From: Paenibacillus wynnii
Lineage (GTDB): Bacteria > Bacillota > Bacilli > Paenibacillales > Paenibacillaceae
Length of the DNA: 64,000 nt
Direction: 5' to 3'
Assembly: GCF_030812855.1 (NCBI RefSeq)
Contig: NZ_JAUSTK010000024.1
Span: 17,673-81,672 of the forward strand
The notes under the pieces were generated by a model. It saw only the letters and a program-made list of their open reading frames with translations, ran no database searches and was not told the origin of the DNA. The stretch's first letter is position 1. Every line of letters starts with the position of its first letter. Position numbers and translations under genes: made by a program. This document shows positions 17,309 to 26,802 of this stretch, piece after piece.

Positions 17309-17734
17309 ATGTCTAAAGTTATAATTGATTACAATTCCACTGTAGTGACACCCATTGCAAACGGAGTGAATATCCTGATACCAAATACCCCGGTAGGTGT
17401 TTCCATTGCAACGACATCGGTATATATTGACCCTGCAAACCCTGCTTCGGCCACAAATAGGGTAGAATTGACAGCAACATTTGGTTATCGTTCAATTGTA
17501 GGAGAACCGGAAGTTATTGTACGTCTTTGGCGTGCAGGCACCGAAATCTACTACGCATTGGCAGGAGATGCTTTTAATGGGGTCGATGAATATTCTCTTG
17601 TATCCTTGCAAATGATTGAACACGCTCCATTAGGAACACAAAACTATCAATTAATAGTGGAAAACCGTAACCCAGCATCTACTGCAAGAGTTATTGGTCC
17701 AATTACTTTTACTGCAATAGCTATAGGCGGTTAA
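17309..17734 (+). CDS. Exosporium-protein-C-like beta-sandwich protein
   Basis: A 141-residue protein without signal peptide. It opens MSKVIIDYNSTVVTP and contains NRVELTATFGYRS and the end RVIGPITFTAIAIGG. This pattern recalls exosporium protein C-type proteins of the Bacillus cereus group, which join the outer spore layer. The recognition is from memory of motif order and not from an alignment. ATG at 17309 sits 9 bases after AAGGAG; the ATG at 17300 would abut the site. Monocistronic with a terminator. Confidence 0.6.
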   Translation: MSKVIIDYNSTVVTPIANGVNILIPNTPVGVSIATTSVYIDPANPASATNRVELTATFGYRSIVGEPEVIVRLWRAGTEIYYALAGDAFNGVDEYSLVSLQMIEHAPLGTQNYQLIVENRNPASTARVIGPITFTAIAIGG

Positions 17735-17781
17735 GCTATTATTAGCTCTTTTTTATCCAAATGGCAGCATACACGACAAGC

Positions 17782-17822
17782 AAAAAAGGCAAGTCTCTAT
17801 ATTCCTGAGACATGCCTTTTTT
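17782..17822 (+). terminator. Bidirectional intrinsic terminator
   Basis: AAAAAAGGCAAGTCTC pairs with GAGACATGCCTTTTTT (one mismatch) between two convergent genes. Confidence 0.9.
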
Positions 17823-17894
17823 GAATTATAATATATTCAATGATATAGCTTGCCGCAGTTGTCCTCGAATTCTAACTCATTACAAGTTCGAAAG

Positions 17895-18554
17895 TTAGCT
17901 TTTCCCAATCCACTTCAGGCCTTCACGCTTACTGAGCGGCTTTAAATCTTCCTTTTCGATGAAGGCTTTAACAGAGACGGGGTTCGTTTTTGAATATTCA
18001 CGCAGCGCCCAGCCTATTGCTTTTTGCAGAAAGAATTCAGAGGAATCCGCATGTGTAAGGATATAGCGGTATAGCAGGGCTTCGTCTGTGTCCATCTTGT
18101 AATGTAGCTGAAAGAGAATAGCGGTTCGATTAAGCCACATGTTGTCGGAATGAAGCCACTTTTCTCCATAATCTGCTTGCAAATGCGGTGATTTATGTAG
18201 TAGATAGCCGGCAGCATTAGTAGCCAATAGATCAACGGTATCCCACCAAGATCGGCATAGGATGAAGCTTTCAATTAACGGGAGATCTTCGGGTTCCAAT
18301 GTTTTTCTAACTTTAAGTAAAATGTCTAGTGCGGAGTATTGGTACTCCCGCTCTGGAAGATCCCATAGAATAGACAGCCACTCTTTCTTAGCAGGATAAT
18401 GCTTCAGGAATTCCTTGACTATTTCTCTGCGTTCTGGAGATTTGATTCCGAGAAAAGAGAATTGGTCACGCATATAGGCGGACATGGATTTTGCTGTTTC
18501 TAGATCTTTCCGATCCTCTAGACGCTGAATGAGTATATGGATGTTATCTACCAC
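17895..18554 (-). CDS. DNA alkylation repair protein (AlkD-like HEAT repeats)
   Basis: A 219-residue all-helical protein of the AlkC/AlkD family, glycosylases that release N3- and N7-alkylpurines. Family signs are YMRDQFSFLGIKSPERR near residue 27, the central SWWDTVDLLATNAAGYLL near 108, and FFLQKAIGWALREYSKTNP near 175. Starts at GTG 18554 behind GGAGGATGA. The last helix ends abruptly at WIGKS, within the usual length range. Confidence 0.9.
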   Translation of the reverse strand: MVDNIHILIQRLEDRKDLETAKSMSAYMRDQFSFLGIKSPERREIVKEFLKHYPAKKEWLSILWDLPEREYQYSALDILLKVRKTLEPEDLPLIESFILCRSWWDTVDLLATNAAGYLLHKSPHLQADYGEKWLHSDNMWLNRTAILFQLHYKMDTDEALLYRYILTHADSSEFFLQKAIGWALREYSKTNPVSVKAFIEKEDLKPLSKREGLKWIGKS

Positions 18555-18604
18555 GATTAAGTCATCCTCCGAGTTTTATTTAGATCTTATCACTAAAAGA
18601 AAGA

Positions 18605-19765
18605 CTAATTTCTTCCATAAATCTGATATAGAATGAATCCAAACAACATCCCCAAGAACGACATGGCGGATACGGACAAGTATAAAATCTGGCCCCCAAA
18701 GGATTCATATAGAGCACCGCCAACGTAAGAGGCAAGAATGCCTGATACCCCAAAGAATAGCAATGCCAGTACCGTTTGTCCCGTGGCCCGCCATTCTTCT
18801 GGCACAATTCGGTAAAGGTATTGTATTGCGGCAGAGTAGAACACCGGAAAGGTAAGCAATTGCAGAATTTGCAGGTAGACCAGCAAATGTGGATCTGTAA
18901 TCCAGGCCGAGAGAAAGAAGCGGATAAAATAAAAGGCACCTGAGAATGAAATGATAATCAATTCTTTTCCTTTACGCAGCCACCAGAAGCTTAAGGCGAA
19001 TACAATGATTTCGCTGCCTGCCGCCAGGAACCAGGCTTGTCCCACCAGCTCAGGACTTCCTCCTAGCTCACGGATATAAACTCCAAGAAAGGTGTCATTC
19101 ATCCTTGCTGGAACAGAGCTAATAAATACGAGCACAAGGAATAACAAGGTCTCCTTATTGCTCAGAAAAATTTTCAGACTACTTAGTGTAACGGGTTTCC
19201 CTGTAACGGGTGCATCCGGCATTATCCAACTGACGATAAAGCTGATTACAGAGATTCCAGCAAAAAGAAGAGCCAGACTGTGTGCGCCATAATAGGTCAT
19301 CATATATCCGGTTAACAGCGCCATTACACCGTAACCAAGTGCACCATACGTGCGAATGGAACCATAACTGATCCCGGAAGCCTCGGCAATGCGGAAGTTC
19401 AAGCTTTCGGTCAGGGGATCAATAGGCATCAGGAAAAAATATAGCAGCATTGCGAATAATATAAGCTGGACATAGCTGCTGGAATCGTACAATAGGTAAC
19501 CGAAGACGGCAGAGCACAGCAGCAGTACCAATAAGACCTTGCGAATGGTCTTGGTTTTATCACTGATCATACCCCATAAGGGTTGGGCAATAAGGGTTAC
19601 AAAGCCGCCGGTTCCTATAATAAAGCCGATTTGTGCCGGGTTTAAGCCTTGTTCACCTAGATAGACCGGAAGAAAAGGAATAAACATCGCCAACAGCGCA
19701 AAATATAAAAAGTTAAAGCCTCGTAGTAATCTGGGTGCTCTCATAAGATTCTGATCCTCGTTCAT
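18605..19765 (-). CDS. MFS transporter (LacY/nucleoside-permease-like)
   Basis: A 386-residue twelve-helix permease. It begins with a short cytoplasmic tail, then LRGFNFLYFALLAMFIPFLPVYL; the inter-helix loop after helix 2 has QPLWGMISDKTKTIRK, an MFS motif-A variant. It resembles the MFS_1-like group that includes phenylpropionate and sugar symporters. The substrate is unknown. ATG at 19765 has no clear site; an internal ATG at 19744 is preceded by GAGGATC and may be the real start. 50 bases upstream of the AlkD-like gene, possibly co-transcribed. Confidence 0.85.
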   Translation of the reverse strand: MNEDQNLMRAPRLLRGFNFLYFALLAMFIPFLPVYLGEQGLNPAQIGFIIGTGGFVTLIAQPLWGMISDKTKTIRKVLLVLLLCSAVFGYLLYDSSSYVQLILFAMLLYFFLMPIDPLTESLNFRIAEASGISYGSIRTYGALGYGVMALLTGYMMTYYGAHSLALLFAGISVISFIVSWIMPDAPVTGKPVTLSSLKIFLSNKETLLFLVLVFISSVPARMNDTFLGVYIRELGGSPELVGQAWFLAAGSEIIVFALSFWWLRKGKELIIISFSGAFYFIRFFLSAWITDPHLLVYLQILQLLTFPVFYSAAIQYLYRIVPEEWRATGQTVLALLFFGVSGILASYVGGALYESFGGQILYLSVSAMSFLGMLFGFILYQIYGRN

Positions 19766-19882
19766 TTCATTAGAATTTGGTTGTAGTCAACCTTGTTATT
19801 TTAACACGCTTAGGCAAGGGAAACAGCTTTACTTATGTTACACTTAAGGTAATCATAGTGACTGGTTAGGAGATTGAGGAAC

Positions 19883-20641
19883 TTGAAGATGATATCCTGG
19901 AATGTGAATGGTCTAAGAGCATGTGTAACAAAAGGGTTTTATGATTATTTTGAAGAAAGTGCGGCAGATATATTCTGTGTACAGGAAACCAAACTTCAGG
20001 AAGGGCAAATTTCACTGGAGCTCGGTGAGGAGTATCATCAATATTGGAATTATGCACTAAAGAAGGGATACTCGGGAACGGCTGTATTTACCAAAGTTAA
20101 ACCGCTCTCCGTAAGATACGGAATAGAGGATAATGAGGAACCCGAGGGTCGTATTTTAACACTTGAATTCGAGCAGTTCTATTTGATCAATGTCTACACA
20201 CCTAATGCCAAACGTGACCTCTCCAGACTTGAGGACAGGGTGGAATGGGAGGACCGCTTCCGCAGCTATATTCAGGAACTGGACAAGCTTAAGCCTGTCA
20301 TTGTATGTGGGGATTTGAATGTGGCCCATGAGGAAATTGATCTGAAGAATCCGAAATCTAACCGTGAGAATTCAGGATTTACGATGGAAGAGAGAGGGAA
20401 GATGACCACGCTGCTAGACTCCGGATTTATAGATTCCTACAGACACTTCTACCCTGAAAAAGAAGGAGCTTACACCTGGTGGTCTTACATGCCGAAGGTG
20501 AGAGAGCGGAACGTGGGCTGGCGGATTGATTATTTTCTGGCTTCTTCACGGCTTGCACCTCAATTGGTGAATGCGCAAATAGATTGTGATGTAATGGGCA
20601 GTGATCATTGTCCGATTGTTCTTGAAATTGCAAACGTTTAA
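19883..20641 (+). CDS. exoA: Exodeoxyribonuclease III / AP endonuclease
   Basis: A 252-residue enzyme of the ExoA/Xth family for base-excision repair. Catalytic segments are all present: MKMISWNVNGLRA at the N-terminus, FCVQETKLQ (Glu) near residue 31, VYTPNAKRDL near 110, GDLNVAHEEIDLKNP (Asp, Asn) near 147, and C-terminal GSDHCPI (Asp, His). TTG at 19883 is chosen because TTAGGAG lies 10 bases upstream and the protein then begins as in Bacillus ExoA. Its stop overlaps the convergent hydrolase gene by 4 bases. Confidence 0.93.
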   Translation: MKMISWNVNGLRACVTKGFYDYFEESAADIFCVQETKLQEGQISLELGEEYHQYWNYALKKGYSGTAVFTKVKPLSVRYGIEDNEEPEGRILTLEFEQFYLINVYTPNAKRDLSRLEDRVEWEDRFRSYIQELDKLKPVIVCGDLNVAHEEIDLKNPKSNRENSGFTMEERGKMTTLLDSGFIDSYRHFYPEKEGAYTWWSYMPKVRERNVGWRIDYFLASSRLAPQLVNAQIDCDVMGSDHCPIVLEIANV

Positions 20642-21672
20642 TAAGGCGTATTATCCTGTAAATGTTGAATAAGTCTTTGCTCATTTTCTCTTGCATCATC
20701 AAGATGAAAAGCATGTGAAGATTTATCCGACCAATACAACTTTTTGCCTTTTGGAGCATCGAGGGCTTCATAATAACAAGTGATTAGTTCGGGCATGAAA
20801 TGTTTATCTTTGCTTCCGTGTATAAACATGACAGGCATTTGTAACGATGGGATCTCCGTAAAAAAGTCAAATGTATTGATGTCGAGCAACATTTCTTCTG
20901 TATAAGAGAGTTTGAAGCCTCGAACAAGAGAATTATAAATGTCCATAAAAGAATAATCTAGCGAACGTAACATGATTTTAAGACCTGTAAAGAACGTAGC
21001 AGACTTACTATCACCTGCGTCGTGAAACATAGATTTATATTTAAACTGCCATTTCCGAATAACACCCCATTGCTTTAAGCTTTTCATATAAGGTGGTTCG
21101 CCTACGGCAGAGAGTTCCTGTAATGCTTTTTGATTATTGGTCTCTCTTGCTCTTTCTAGCAGCCACTTGTAACTTAGTTTATCATTTTCAACCCAGTTCG
21201 TGATTTGTGAAAATCCAGTATAGGAGTAGTATCTTTCTGGATATGTATAGGCGAGGGACAAGGCGATAACACTACCCCAAGAATGGGAAACTAGATGTAG
21301 TTTTCCTTGATTGAATCGATTTCTTAAATAATCAGTGACATCTCGGGCGTCATTGATGAATTGTTTTAAGTGCATGGTTTCTTTCGGAATAGCTTTGGAA
21401 TAGGATTTTCCTGTGCCGCGTTGATCCCAAAAAACAACGGTAAAATATTTTATCAATTCCTTGGTAGTCGTCACCAATGCATAATCGGATCCACGGTTTG
21501 AAACTCCAGGAAACGGCATACTAGGACCTCCATGAATAAAAAGCAAGACGGGACTGCCTGGTTTTTCCGTTTGTATTAAAATGCTCTGTTTAACGCCACC
21601 AATGATAATCTTTTCGACGGAACTGATACCTTGTTCCGAAATCGAAAAATCGACATTTTTAAATAATTTCAT
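20638..21672 (-). CDS. Alpha/beta hydrolase (proline iminopeptidase-like)
   Basis: A 344-residue hydrolase. The oxyanion-hole motif HGGPSMP is near residue 48, followed by FWDQRGTGKS near 90, the nucleophile SHSWGSV near 128 and the final histidine in SSHAFHLD near 325. These features are typical of prolyl iminopeptidases and related peptidases, but the natural substrate is open. ATG at 21672 with weak AGAGGTG upstream. Convergent with exoA, overlapping by 4 bases. Confidence 0.85.
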   Translation of the reverse strand: MKLFKNVDFSISEQGISSVEKIIIGGVKQSILIQTEKPGSPVLLFIHGGPSMPFPGVSNRGSDYALVTTTKELIKYFTVVFWDQRGTGKSYSKAIPKETMHLKQFINDARDVTDYLRNRFNQGKLHLVSHSWGSVIALSLAYTYPERYYSYTGFSQITNWVENDKLSYKWLLERARETNNQKALQELSAVGEPPYMKSLKQWGVIRKWQFKYKSMFHDAGDSKSATFFTGLKIMLRSLDYSFMDIYNSLVRGFKLSYTEEMLLDINTFDFFTEIPSLQMPVMFIHGSKDKHFMPELITCYYEALDAPKGKKLYWSDKSSHAFHLDDARENEQRLIQHLQDNTPY

Positions 21673-21768
21673 AAGTCACCTCTAATTTATTACAATCGTC
21701 TATTCATAACCATATTCTAATTTTTGGGGAAAAGAAGAATGATCACTTATATTTTAGGAGGGAGCAAC

Positions 21769-22137
21769 ATGGAAGTTTTTGCAGAGTACTTAGCGAATAT
21801 GGATAACCCGCAACATCGGGCCCGTACGGAAGAAGTTTTAGCTTGGGTAACTAAGAAGTTTCCAGATTTAATGCCAAAAATCGCGTGGAATCAGCCTATG
21901 TTTACCGATCACGGCACATTTATTATTGGATTTAGCGTAGCCAAACAACATTTGGCTATTGCCCCTGAAAGGGCAGGGATTCTTCATTTTTCTGATGAAA
22001 TTGTGCAGGCTGGCTATGATCACACCAAACAGTTGATACGTATCAAATGGGATAGTCCGGTTGATTTCTCATTGCTTGAGAAAGTGATCGAGTATAATAT
22101 TTTGGATAAGGCAGACTGTTCAACTTTTTGGCGGTAG
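21769..22137 (+). CDS. DUF1801/YdhG-type iron chaperone-like protein
   Basis: A 122-residue protein of the DUF1801 fold, resembling Bacillus YdhG/Fra, a frataxin-like protein. Recognisable parts are MPKIAWNQPMFTDHGTFIIGFSVAKQHLAIAPE in the centre (read here as the core sheet) and the end FSLLEKVIEYNI. AGGAGGG 8 bases before ATG 21769 fixes the start; the frame is open from 21724 but without a good site. Ends at a terminator shared with the convergent gene. Confidence 0.8.
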   Translation: MEVFAEYLANMDNPQHRARTEEVLAWVTKKFPDLMPKIAWNQPMFTDHGTFIIGFSVAKQHLAIAPERAGILHFSDEIVQAGYDHTKQLIRIKWDSPVDFSLLEKVIEYNILDKADCSTFWR

Positions 22138-22149
22138 TAAAAATAAAAT

Positions 22150-22184
22150 GACCGGAAACTCTCTGAAAAGAGTTTTTCCGGTCT
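22150..22184 (+). terminator. Bidirectional intrinsic terminator
   Basis: GACCGGAAACTCT pairs with AGAGTTTTTCCGGTC around a short loop, with T-rich flank, between convergent genes. Confidence 0.85.
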
Positions 22185-22189
22185 TTCTG

Positions 22190-23644
22190 CTATATAGCTC
22201 TGCCGATAGTCGTTTCCGGATCACTCTGATCGGATATGTTGATCCGCTGATTAAGCACTATCGTATGGTCCTCCACTTTCACTTCAATGGTAATACGGAA
22301 AGGGGCTTCAATAAACAGCAGAGTTAGCTGGAGCGTATCTTCAGATATCCAGGTGAAGCTGGCCATAATAGCATTATCGGTCTGAGCGCCCTGAAGAATC
22401 CTGGCATAGCTCTCCGCCCACACACCTCTTCCGCAGTGAATGACTTGTGCATCGAGTTTATGATTCTGAAGAATGATTTCGGCTCCCTTTGCAGTGAAAG
22501 TCAGGGAGAAGGTATCCAATTTCTCTTCATTGTCCTCCAGTCTATAAACTTTGCCGCTAATCATTTCTTCATAGGATGAAGCTGCCTGCAGCTGTGGCGG
22601 GTCAATCGTCAGAAGGTTTATTTGCTCAGTTAAACGGGCTGCTGCTGAAGGATCTTCTATAGTAATCGACTCTTCGTTCATAGCAGGTAGCAAAGTATCC
22701 CAGATCGCATTTAACACACCCTGAGTATTGTTCGTTCCACTTGTTATTGCTATAACCGCATCCTGTTCCGGCATTACGATGCAAAATTGTCCAAATGCTC
22801 CATCTGCTCGATAAGCACCATGGCGGCATTTCCAGAACTGATAGCCGTATCCTTGTGTCCAATCACTATCTCCACTGTCCCCAGTAGTGATTTGCTTAGA
22901 AGTCGCTTCATGAATCCACTCTTCAGACAGAATCCGTTGCTTATCCAAAGTTCCTTTTTGCAAATAGAATTGGCCGAATCTTGCGATATCTTCAGTTGTA
23001 ATGCTTAGACCATACCCCCCAGTGTTGATACCCCTTGGACAGGATTCCCAGGTTGGATCTTTAATGCCCAAAGGAGAAAATAGCCGCGGCTTCAGAAAAT
23101 CCAATAGAGTGTTTCCAGTTATCTTCTGAATAATTGCAGACAATATGTAGGTAGCTCCGTTGTTGTAGAGGAAATGTGTACCGGGTTCTTTCTCTACAGG
23201 CTCACTCAGGAATGCTTTCACCCAATTCCCATCTTCGCTTTTACGGATAGCCTCCATTGTATCCACGACGTGACCGGTTCCCATCATTAATAAATGTCGT
23301 ACACTCAATTTAGCTAAATGGTCCGAAATGACGTCCGGTGCTTCCTCCGGGAAGAAGGAAACCACTGCATCATCGAGAGACAACAAGTTTTCAGAGACAG
23401 CGATACCAATGGCGGTTGAGGTAAAGCTTTTGCTAAGCGAAAATAACATATGTGGAAGTGTTGCCTTGTAAGGAGACCACCAGCCTTCTGCCACAACCTG
23501 ACCGTGCCTTAGTATCATGAAGCTGTGCAGCTCCAGCTTGTTGTTATGTATTGTTGTAAGGAAATTAGATATTGCTTCTGATGAAATACCTTGTGCTTCT
23601 GGACAGCTTCTTGGTAGTTGAAGACTTGTACTGGGGGTTCCCAT
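22190..23644 (-). CDS. Serine hydrolase, beta-lactamase class C family
   Basis: A 484-residue penicillin-binding-fold hydrolase. The SxxK nucleophile motif is in MLFSLSKSFTS near residue 70, the YxN motif is LYNNGAT near 162, and a third-motif region with a GAYRADGAFGQF segment lies near 268. A C-terminal lipocalin-like extension follows residue 360. No signal peptide, so probably cytosolic esterase or peptidase rather than a resistance lactamase. ATG at 23644 follows GAGGATGAG. Confidence 0.87.
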   Translation of the reverse strand: MGTPSTSLQLPRSCPEAQGISSEAISNFLTTIHNNKLELHSFMILRHGQVVAEGWWSPYKATLPHMLFSLSKSFTSTAIGIAVSENLLSLDDAVVSFFPEEAPDVISDHLAKLSVRHLLMMGTGHVVDTMEAIRKSEDGNWVKAFLSEPVEKEPGTHFLYNNGATYILSAIIQKITGNTLLDFLKPRLFSPLGIKDPTWESCPRGINTGGYGLSITTEDIARFGQFYLQKGTLDKQRILSEEWIHEATSKQITTGDSGDSDWTQGYGYQFWKCRHGAYRADGAFGQFCIVMPEQDAVIAITSGTNNTQGVLNAIWDTLLPAMNEESITIEDPSAAARLTEQINLLTIDPPQLQAASSYEEMISGKVYRLEDNEEKLDTFSLTFTAKGAEIILQNHKLDAQVIHCGRGVWAESYARILQGAQTDNAIMASFTWISEDTLQLTLLFIEAPFRITIEVKVEDHTIVLNQRINISDQSDPETTIGRAI

Positions 23645-23832
23645 AATCTCATCCTCTCAAGAGTAATAGCATTCACACATTTTCGATAGAATTCCACAAT
23701 ATCTATTTTATACCAAATAGACTTCAATATGCTGTAAATAATTACGGTTTCAATACCATTTATCTTCTGCTTAATAAGGGGGTTACTTCATATTTTGCTG
23801 CATAGATATGTAAATAAAGGAGCGTGAAGAGG

Positions 23833-24180
23833 TTGGAGAAAAAGGTGCAGCAATACTACAAGCTTAAGCAGAAACACAAAGAAATAGAAAAGGAATTAGC
23901 GGAGTTACGTCAGGAGATCGTGACTTATTGCAATGAGCAGGAGAAAAATGATGTGGATATTGGAAGCTATAAGGTCAAGCTGGTTACGCAAAATCGAAAG
24001 GAATATGATGACATTAAGCTCTATGAAACCCTATCAGACCCAGAGGTATGGAGAATGCTCTCCAAATCAGATTCGGCGAAGATCGCAAGCTTGACTAAGC
24101 TTAATGTAATCTCAGAAGATAAAATATCACATACTTATACATTGAAGACTATTACTTTGCTCCAAGTGGATAAGAAATAG
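23833..24180 (+). CDS. Coiled-coil small protein of unknown function, paired with ampS
   Basis: A 115-residue soluble protein. Residues 1-37 form a charged coiled coil (KLKQKHKEIEKELAELRQEI), then a beta-rich region with IGSYKVKLVTQNRKEYDD and a tail ending LLQVDKK. The length and helix-hairpin layout recall phage or plasmid-derived small proteins, but I do not recognise a family. TTG at 23833 is used because AAAGGAG lies 10 bases upstream; GTG at 23824 is too near. A decayed homolog of its 3' end lies before a decayed ampS start at 50653-50921, so the pair is an old linked unit. Confidence 0.7.
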   Translation: MEKKVQQYYKLKQKHKEIEKELAELRQEIVTYCNEQEKNDVDIGSYKVKLVTQNRKEYDDIKLYETLSDPEVWRMLSKSDSAKIASLTKLNVISEDKISHTYTLKTITLLQVDKK

Positions 24181-24204
24181 CGTGAGGTTTTTTCTATTTT
24201 AAAA

Positions 24205-24235
24205 GGGCGGTTCCCTTAGGGGGACCGTTTTTTTT
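24205..24235 (+). terminator. Intrinsic terminator
   Basis: CGGTTCCC pairs with GGGGACCG around a short loop and is followed by eight T residues. Confidence 0.85.
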
Positions 24236-24286
24236 GTAAATATAAGAAAGTATAAGTTTTCAGTATACTTAGCTTATATTTCTACG

Positions 24287-24328
24287 AGAAACGGATACCG
24301 TCCTAGTAAGGACGGCAAAGCCGTTTCT
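24287..24328. repeat. Long two-part intergenic hairpin before ampS
   Basis: AGAAACGG (24287) pairs with CCGTTTCT (24321-24328), and an inner CCGTCC pairs with GGACGG. There is no U run, so it is not a standard terminator. It may be a dispersed palindromic repeat or an mRNA leader structure. Confidence 0.6.
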
Positions 24329-24414
24329 TCTTGCGAGAATCGCAACCCAGCTGATTTTGCGTTAAAATAAATAGAGAAGGTTGGCTAATAAAAGATATGG
24401 AGGAAGAGAATGTT

Positions 24415-25647
24415 ATGAAGGATTTCGATCTAATGCTGGATAAATACGCAAATTTGGTTGTTAAGGTTGGTGTGAATGTACAGCCTGGACAAGTGTTGAT
24501 GATACATGCACCATTGGAAACCGTGGATCTTACACGTCTTATTGTGGGGAAGGCATACGAAGCCGGGGCTAAATATGTAATGGTTGAATGGGAGGATGAG
24601 GTTACTACACGTATCCGTTACGAAAAGGGACCTGAGGATTCCTTCAATTATTATCCGCAGTGGCAGGCAGATATGCTGGAGCAATTTGCTGAAGGCAACG
24701 GAGCAGTATTACATATCAAAGTGCCGGACCCGGAGTTGTTCCGCGGCATTGATTCCTCAAAAGTATCGGCAGCGGTTAAAGCTGCGGCAGTAGCCCGCAA
24801 GAATTACCAGAATTATACCCGCAACAATAAAATTAGCTGGTCCCTCGTCAAAGCACCTACACGAGCATGGGCTAATAAAGTGTTTGCCGATCTACCGGAA
24901 GAAGAGCGGGTCGAAGCTATGTGGGAGGCCGTGTTCCAAATGAACCGGGTAGGTAGTGTTGATCCGGTTACGGCTTGGCGTGAGCATATCAACAACTTGA
25001 AGGAAAGCCAGGAGCGAATGAACGCGAAACGATATAAAAGCCTGCACTACCGCGCACCGGGAACGGATTTGCGTGTCGAGATGCCGGAAGGTCATCTGTG
25101 GCGTGGAGGCGGCGGTGAGAATGCAAGCGGGGTTTATTTTGTGGCAAACATGCCTACAGAAGAAATCTATACCATGCCTCATCGCACCGGAGTAAACGGA
25201 ACAGTCTCCAGTACTCTTCCGTTAAACCTGAACGGACGACTGGTGGACGGGATTACCTTTACTTTTAAAGACGGTAAAGTGGTTGCCTATGATGCGAAGT
25301 CCGGACGTGAGCATTTGACTTCCTTATTGGAGACGGATGAAGGTGCTTCCTACCTCGGTGAGATGGCCTTAGTTCCGCATAATTCTCCGATCTCTAACCT
25401 AAACCGAGTATTCTATAATACCGGAATCGATGAGAATGCCTCCTGTCACTTTGCGCTTGGAAGCGCCTATCCCGTAAATATTGTAGGCGGGACCAAGCTT
25501 ACCAGTGAAGAACTGTTGGAACGAGGTGCTAATGTCAGCTTAACGCATGTCGATTTCATGATTGGCTCAGCAGAGTTGGATATAGACGGGGAATTGGCAG
25601 ATGGAACGATAGAACCTGTATTCCGTAAAGGGAATTGGGTGCTCTAG
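24415..25647 (+). CDS. ampS: M29 family aminopeptidase
   Basis: A 410-residue cobalt/zinc-dependent aminopeptidase of the AmpS/PepS type. N-terminal KYANLVVKVGVNVQPGQVL, central NMPTEEIYTMPHRTGVNG (metal-binding Glu and His), YLGEMALVPHNSPIS and the C-terminal SLTHVDFMIGS (His, Asp) are the usual metal-site segments. The start is ATG 24415 behind GGAGGAAGAG; the ORF extends to 24397 without a site. A truncated, frameshifted copy of the first 25 codons occurs at 50846-50921. Confidence 0.93.
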   Translation: MKDFDLMLDKYANLVVKVGVNVQPGQVLMIHAPLETVDLTRLIVGKAYEAGAKYVMVEWEDEVTTRIRYEKGPEDSFNYYPQWQADMLEQFAEGNGAVLHIKVPDPELFRGIDSSKVSAAVKAAAVARKNYQNYTRNNKISWSLVKAPTRAWANKVFADLPEEERVEAMWEAVFQMNRVGSVDPVTAWREHINNLKESQERMNAKRYKSLHYRAPGTDLRVEMPEGHLWRGGGGENASGVYFVANMPTEEIYTMPHRTGVNGTVSSTLPLNLNGRLVDGITFTFKDGKVVAYDAKSGREHLTSLLETDEGASYLGEMALVPHNSPISNLNRVFYNTGIDENASCHFALGSAYPVNIVGGTKLTSEELLERGANVSLTHVDFMIGSAELDIDGELADGTIEPVFRKGNWVL

Positions 25648-25770
25648 GTAAAACCAGACTAAAGTCGGGGGGATCCCACTACCATTGACTGTTCCTCCTT
25701 CCACCTTATTCCTTTACATTGGTAGATGTGGATAGATACTCAGTGAAGAAACCAGGAGGGATAATAGATC

Positions 25771-26736
25771 ATGTGGAGAAGGATACGGAGAGTAGCGTTG
25801 ATGGTGCTTGCTGTTCTTATTGTATTATTGAGTGTTGGAACAGCTTATCAATGGAACGGTGCTAGAAAGGATGTTAAATCCTATGAACCCGTCGGCAAGT
25901 TGTATCAGGTGGCAGGTCATAAGATGCATTTGTACACTGCGGGTGAAGGGGACACTACCGTCGTATTCGCATCCGGTTGGGGGACAGCAAATCCATACGC
26001 AGATTTTTCACCTTTGTATGAAGGACTGGAATCTCATGTCAAAGTTGCAGTATATGATCGGTTTGGCTATGGATACAGCGATACAACGGGTAGACAACGA
26101 GATATTGATACGATCACGGATGAGATTCATGAACTGCTTAGCGTTTCGGGACAGACCCCGCCGTATATACTCGTTGGACATTCACTAGGCTCATTGGAGA
26201 CGATTCGTTACGCGCAGCGTTTTCCAACCGAAGTTAAGGCCATTCTATTCATTGATGGTGGAAGTCCAGAATATTACGCCTCCCGTCCAGGACTTACGTT
26301 CATCCCGATAGCCTATCGTACGCTTCGAACAACAGGGATACTACGGGCTTTGTATCATACAAGTGGTTTTGCAGAATGGGCAACGGATCAGAGCAACGGA
26401 GAGAAACTGCTGACTGAGGATTTGAAAAAGTTGAACCGTACAGCCCTTCTCTTAAAGTCCGGGAATCGAGACATGACGAATGAAATACGACAAAGTCAAA
26501 AAAATGCAGAGGTCATTCTTGCAGGTAAAAAACCGCTCAACATTCCCATTACGGTTCTAACCGCTGATTATTTCGGAAAGTTAAGTGAAGACAAGGCATG
26601 GATGGACAGCGAAGCGGCGCTTCCTTCTTGGTCCACAACAGGAAAGCAAATGATCGTACCTAATAGCTCACATTACATTCATAGCTACCAACCTGAGACG
26701 GTTATTAATGAGTTGCTTAGGTTGTCTGGAAACTGA
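25771..26736 (+). CDS. Membrane-anchored alpha/beta hydrolase
   Basis: A 321-residue hydrolase with an N-terminal hydrophobic anchor (residues 7-27). The catalytic domain has ASGWGTANPY as oxyanion segment near residue 67, YDRFGYGYSD near 94, nucleophile VGHSLGSLET near 133 and histidine in SSHYIHSY near 300. Probably an extracytoplasmic esterase or epoxide-hydrolase-like enzyme; the substrate is unknown. ATG follows AGGAGGGATAA. Confidence 0.87.
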   Translation: MWRRIRRVALMVLAVLIVLLSVGTAYQWNGARKDVKSYEPVGKLYQVAGHKMHLYTAGEGDTTVVFASGWGTANPYADFSPLYEGLESHVKVAVYDRFGYGYSDTTGRQRDIDTITDEIHELLSVSGQTPPYILVGHSLGSLETIRYAQRFPTEVKAILFIDGGSPEYYASRPGLTFIPIAYRTLRTTGILRALYHTSGFAEWATDQSNGEKLLTEDLKKLNRTALLLKSGNRDMTNEIRQSQKNAEVILAGKKPLNIPITVLTADYFGKLSEDKAWMDSEAALPSWSTTGKQMIVPNSSHYIHSYQPETVINELLRLSGN

Positions 26737-26802
26737 TTCTAAGTGGATATGATATAATCACGCTTGAGTAGCTGAGTTAGGGAAATAGAGGAGTGAACAG
26801 GC

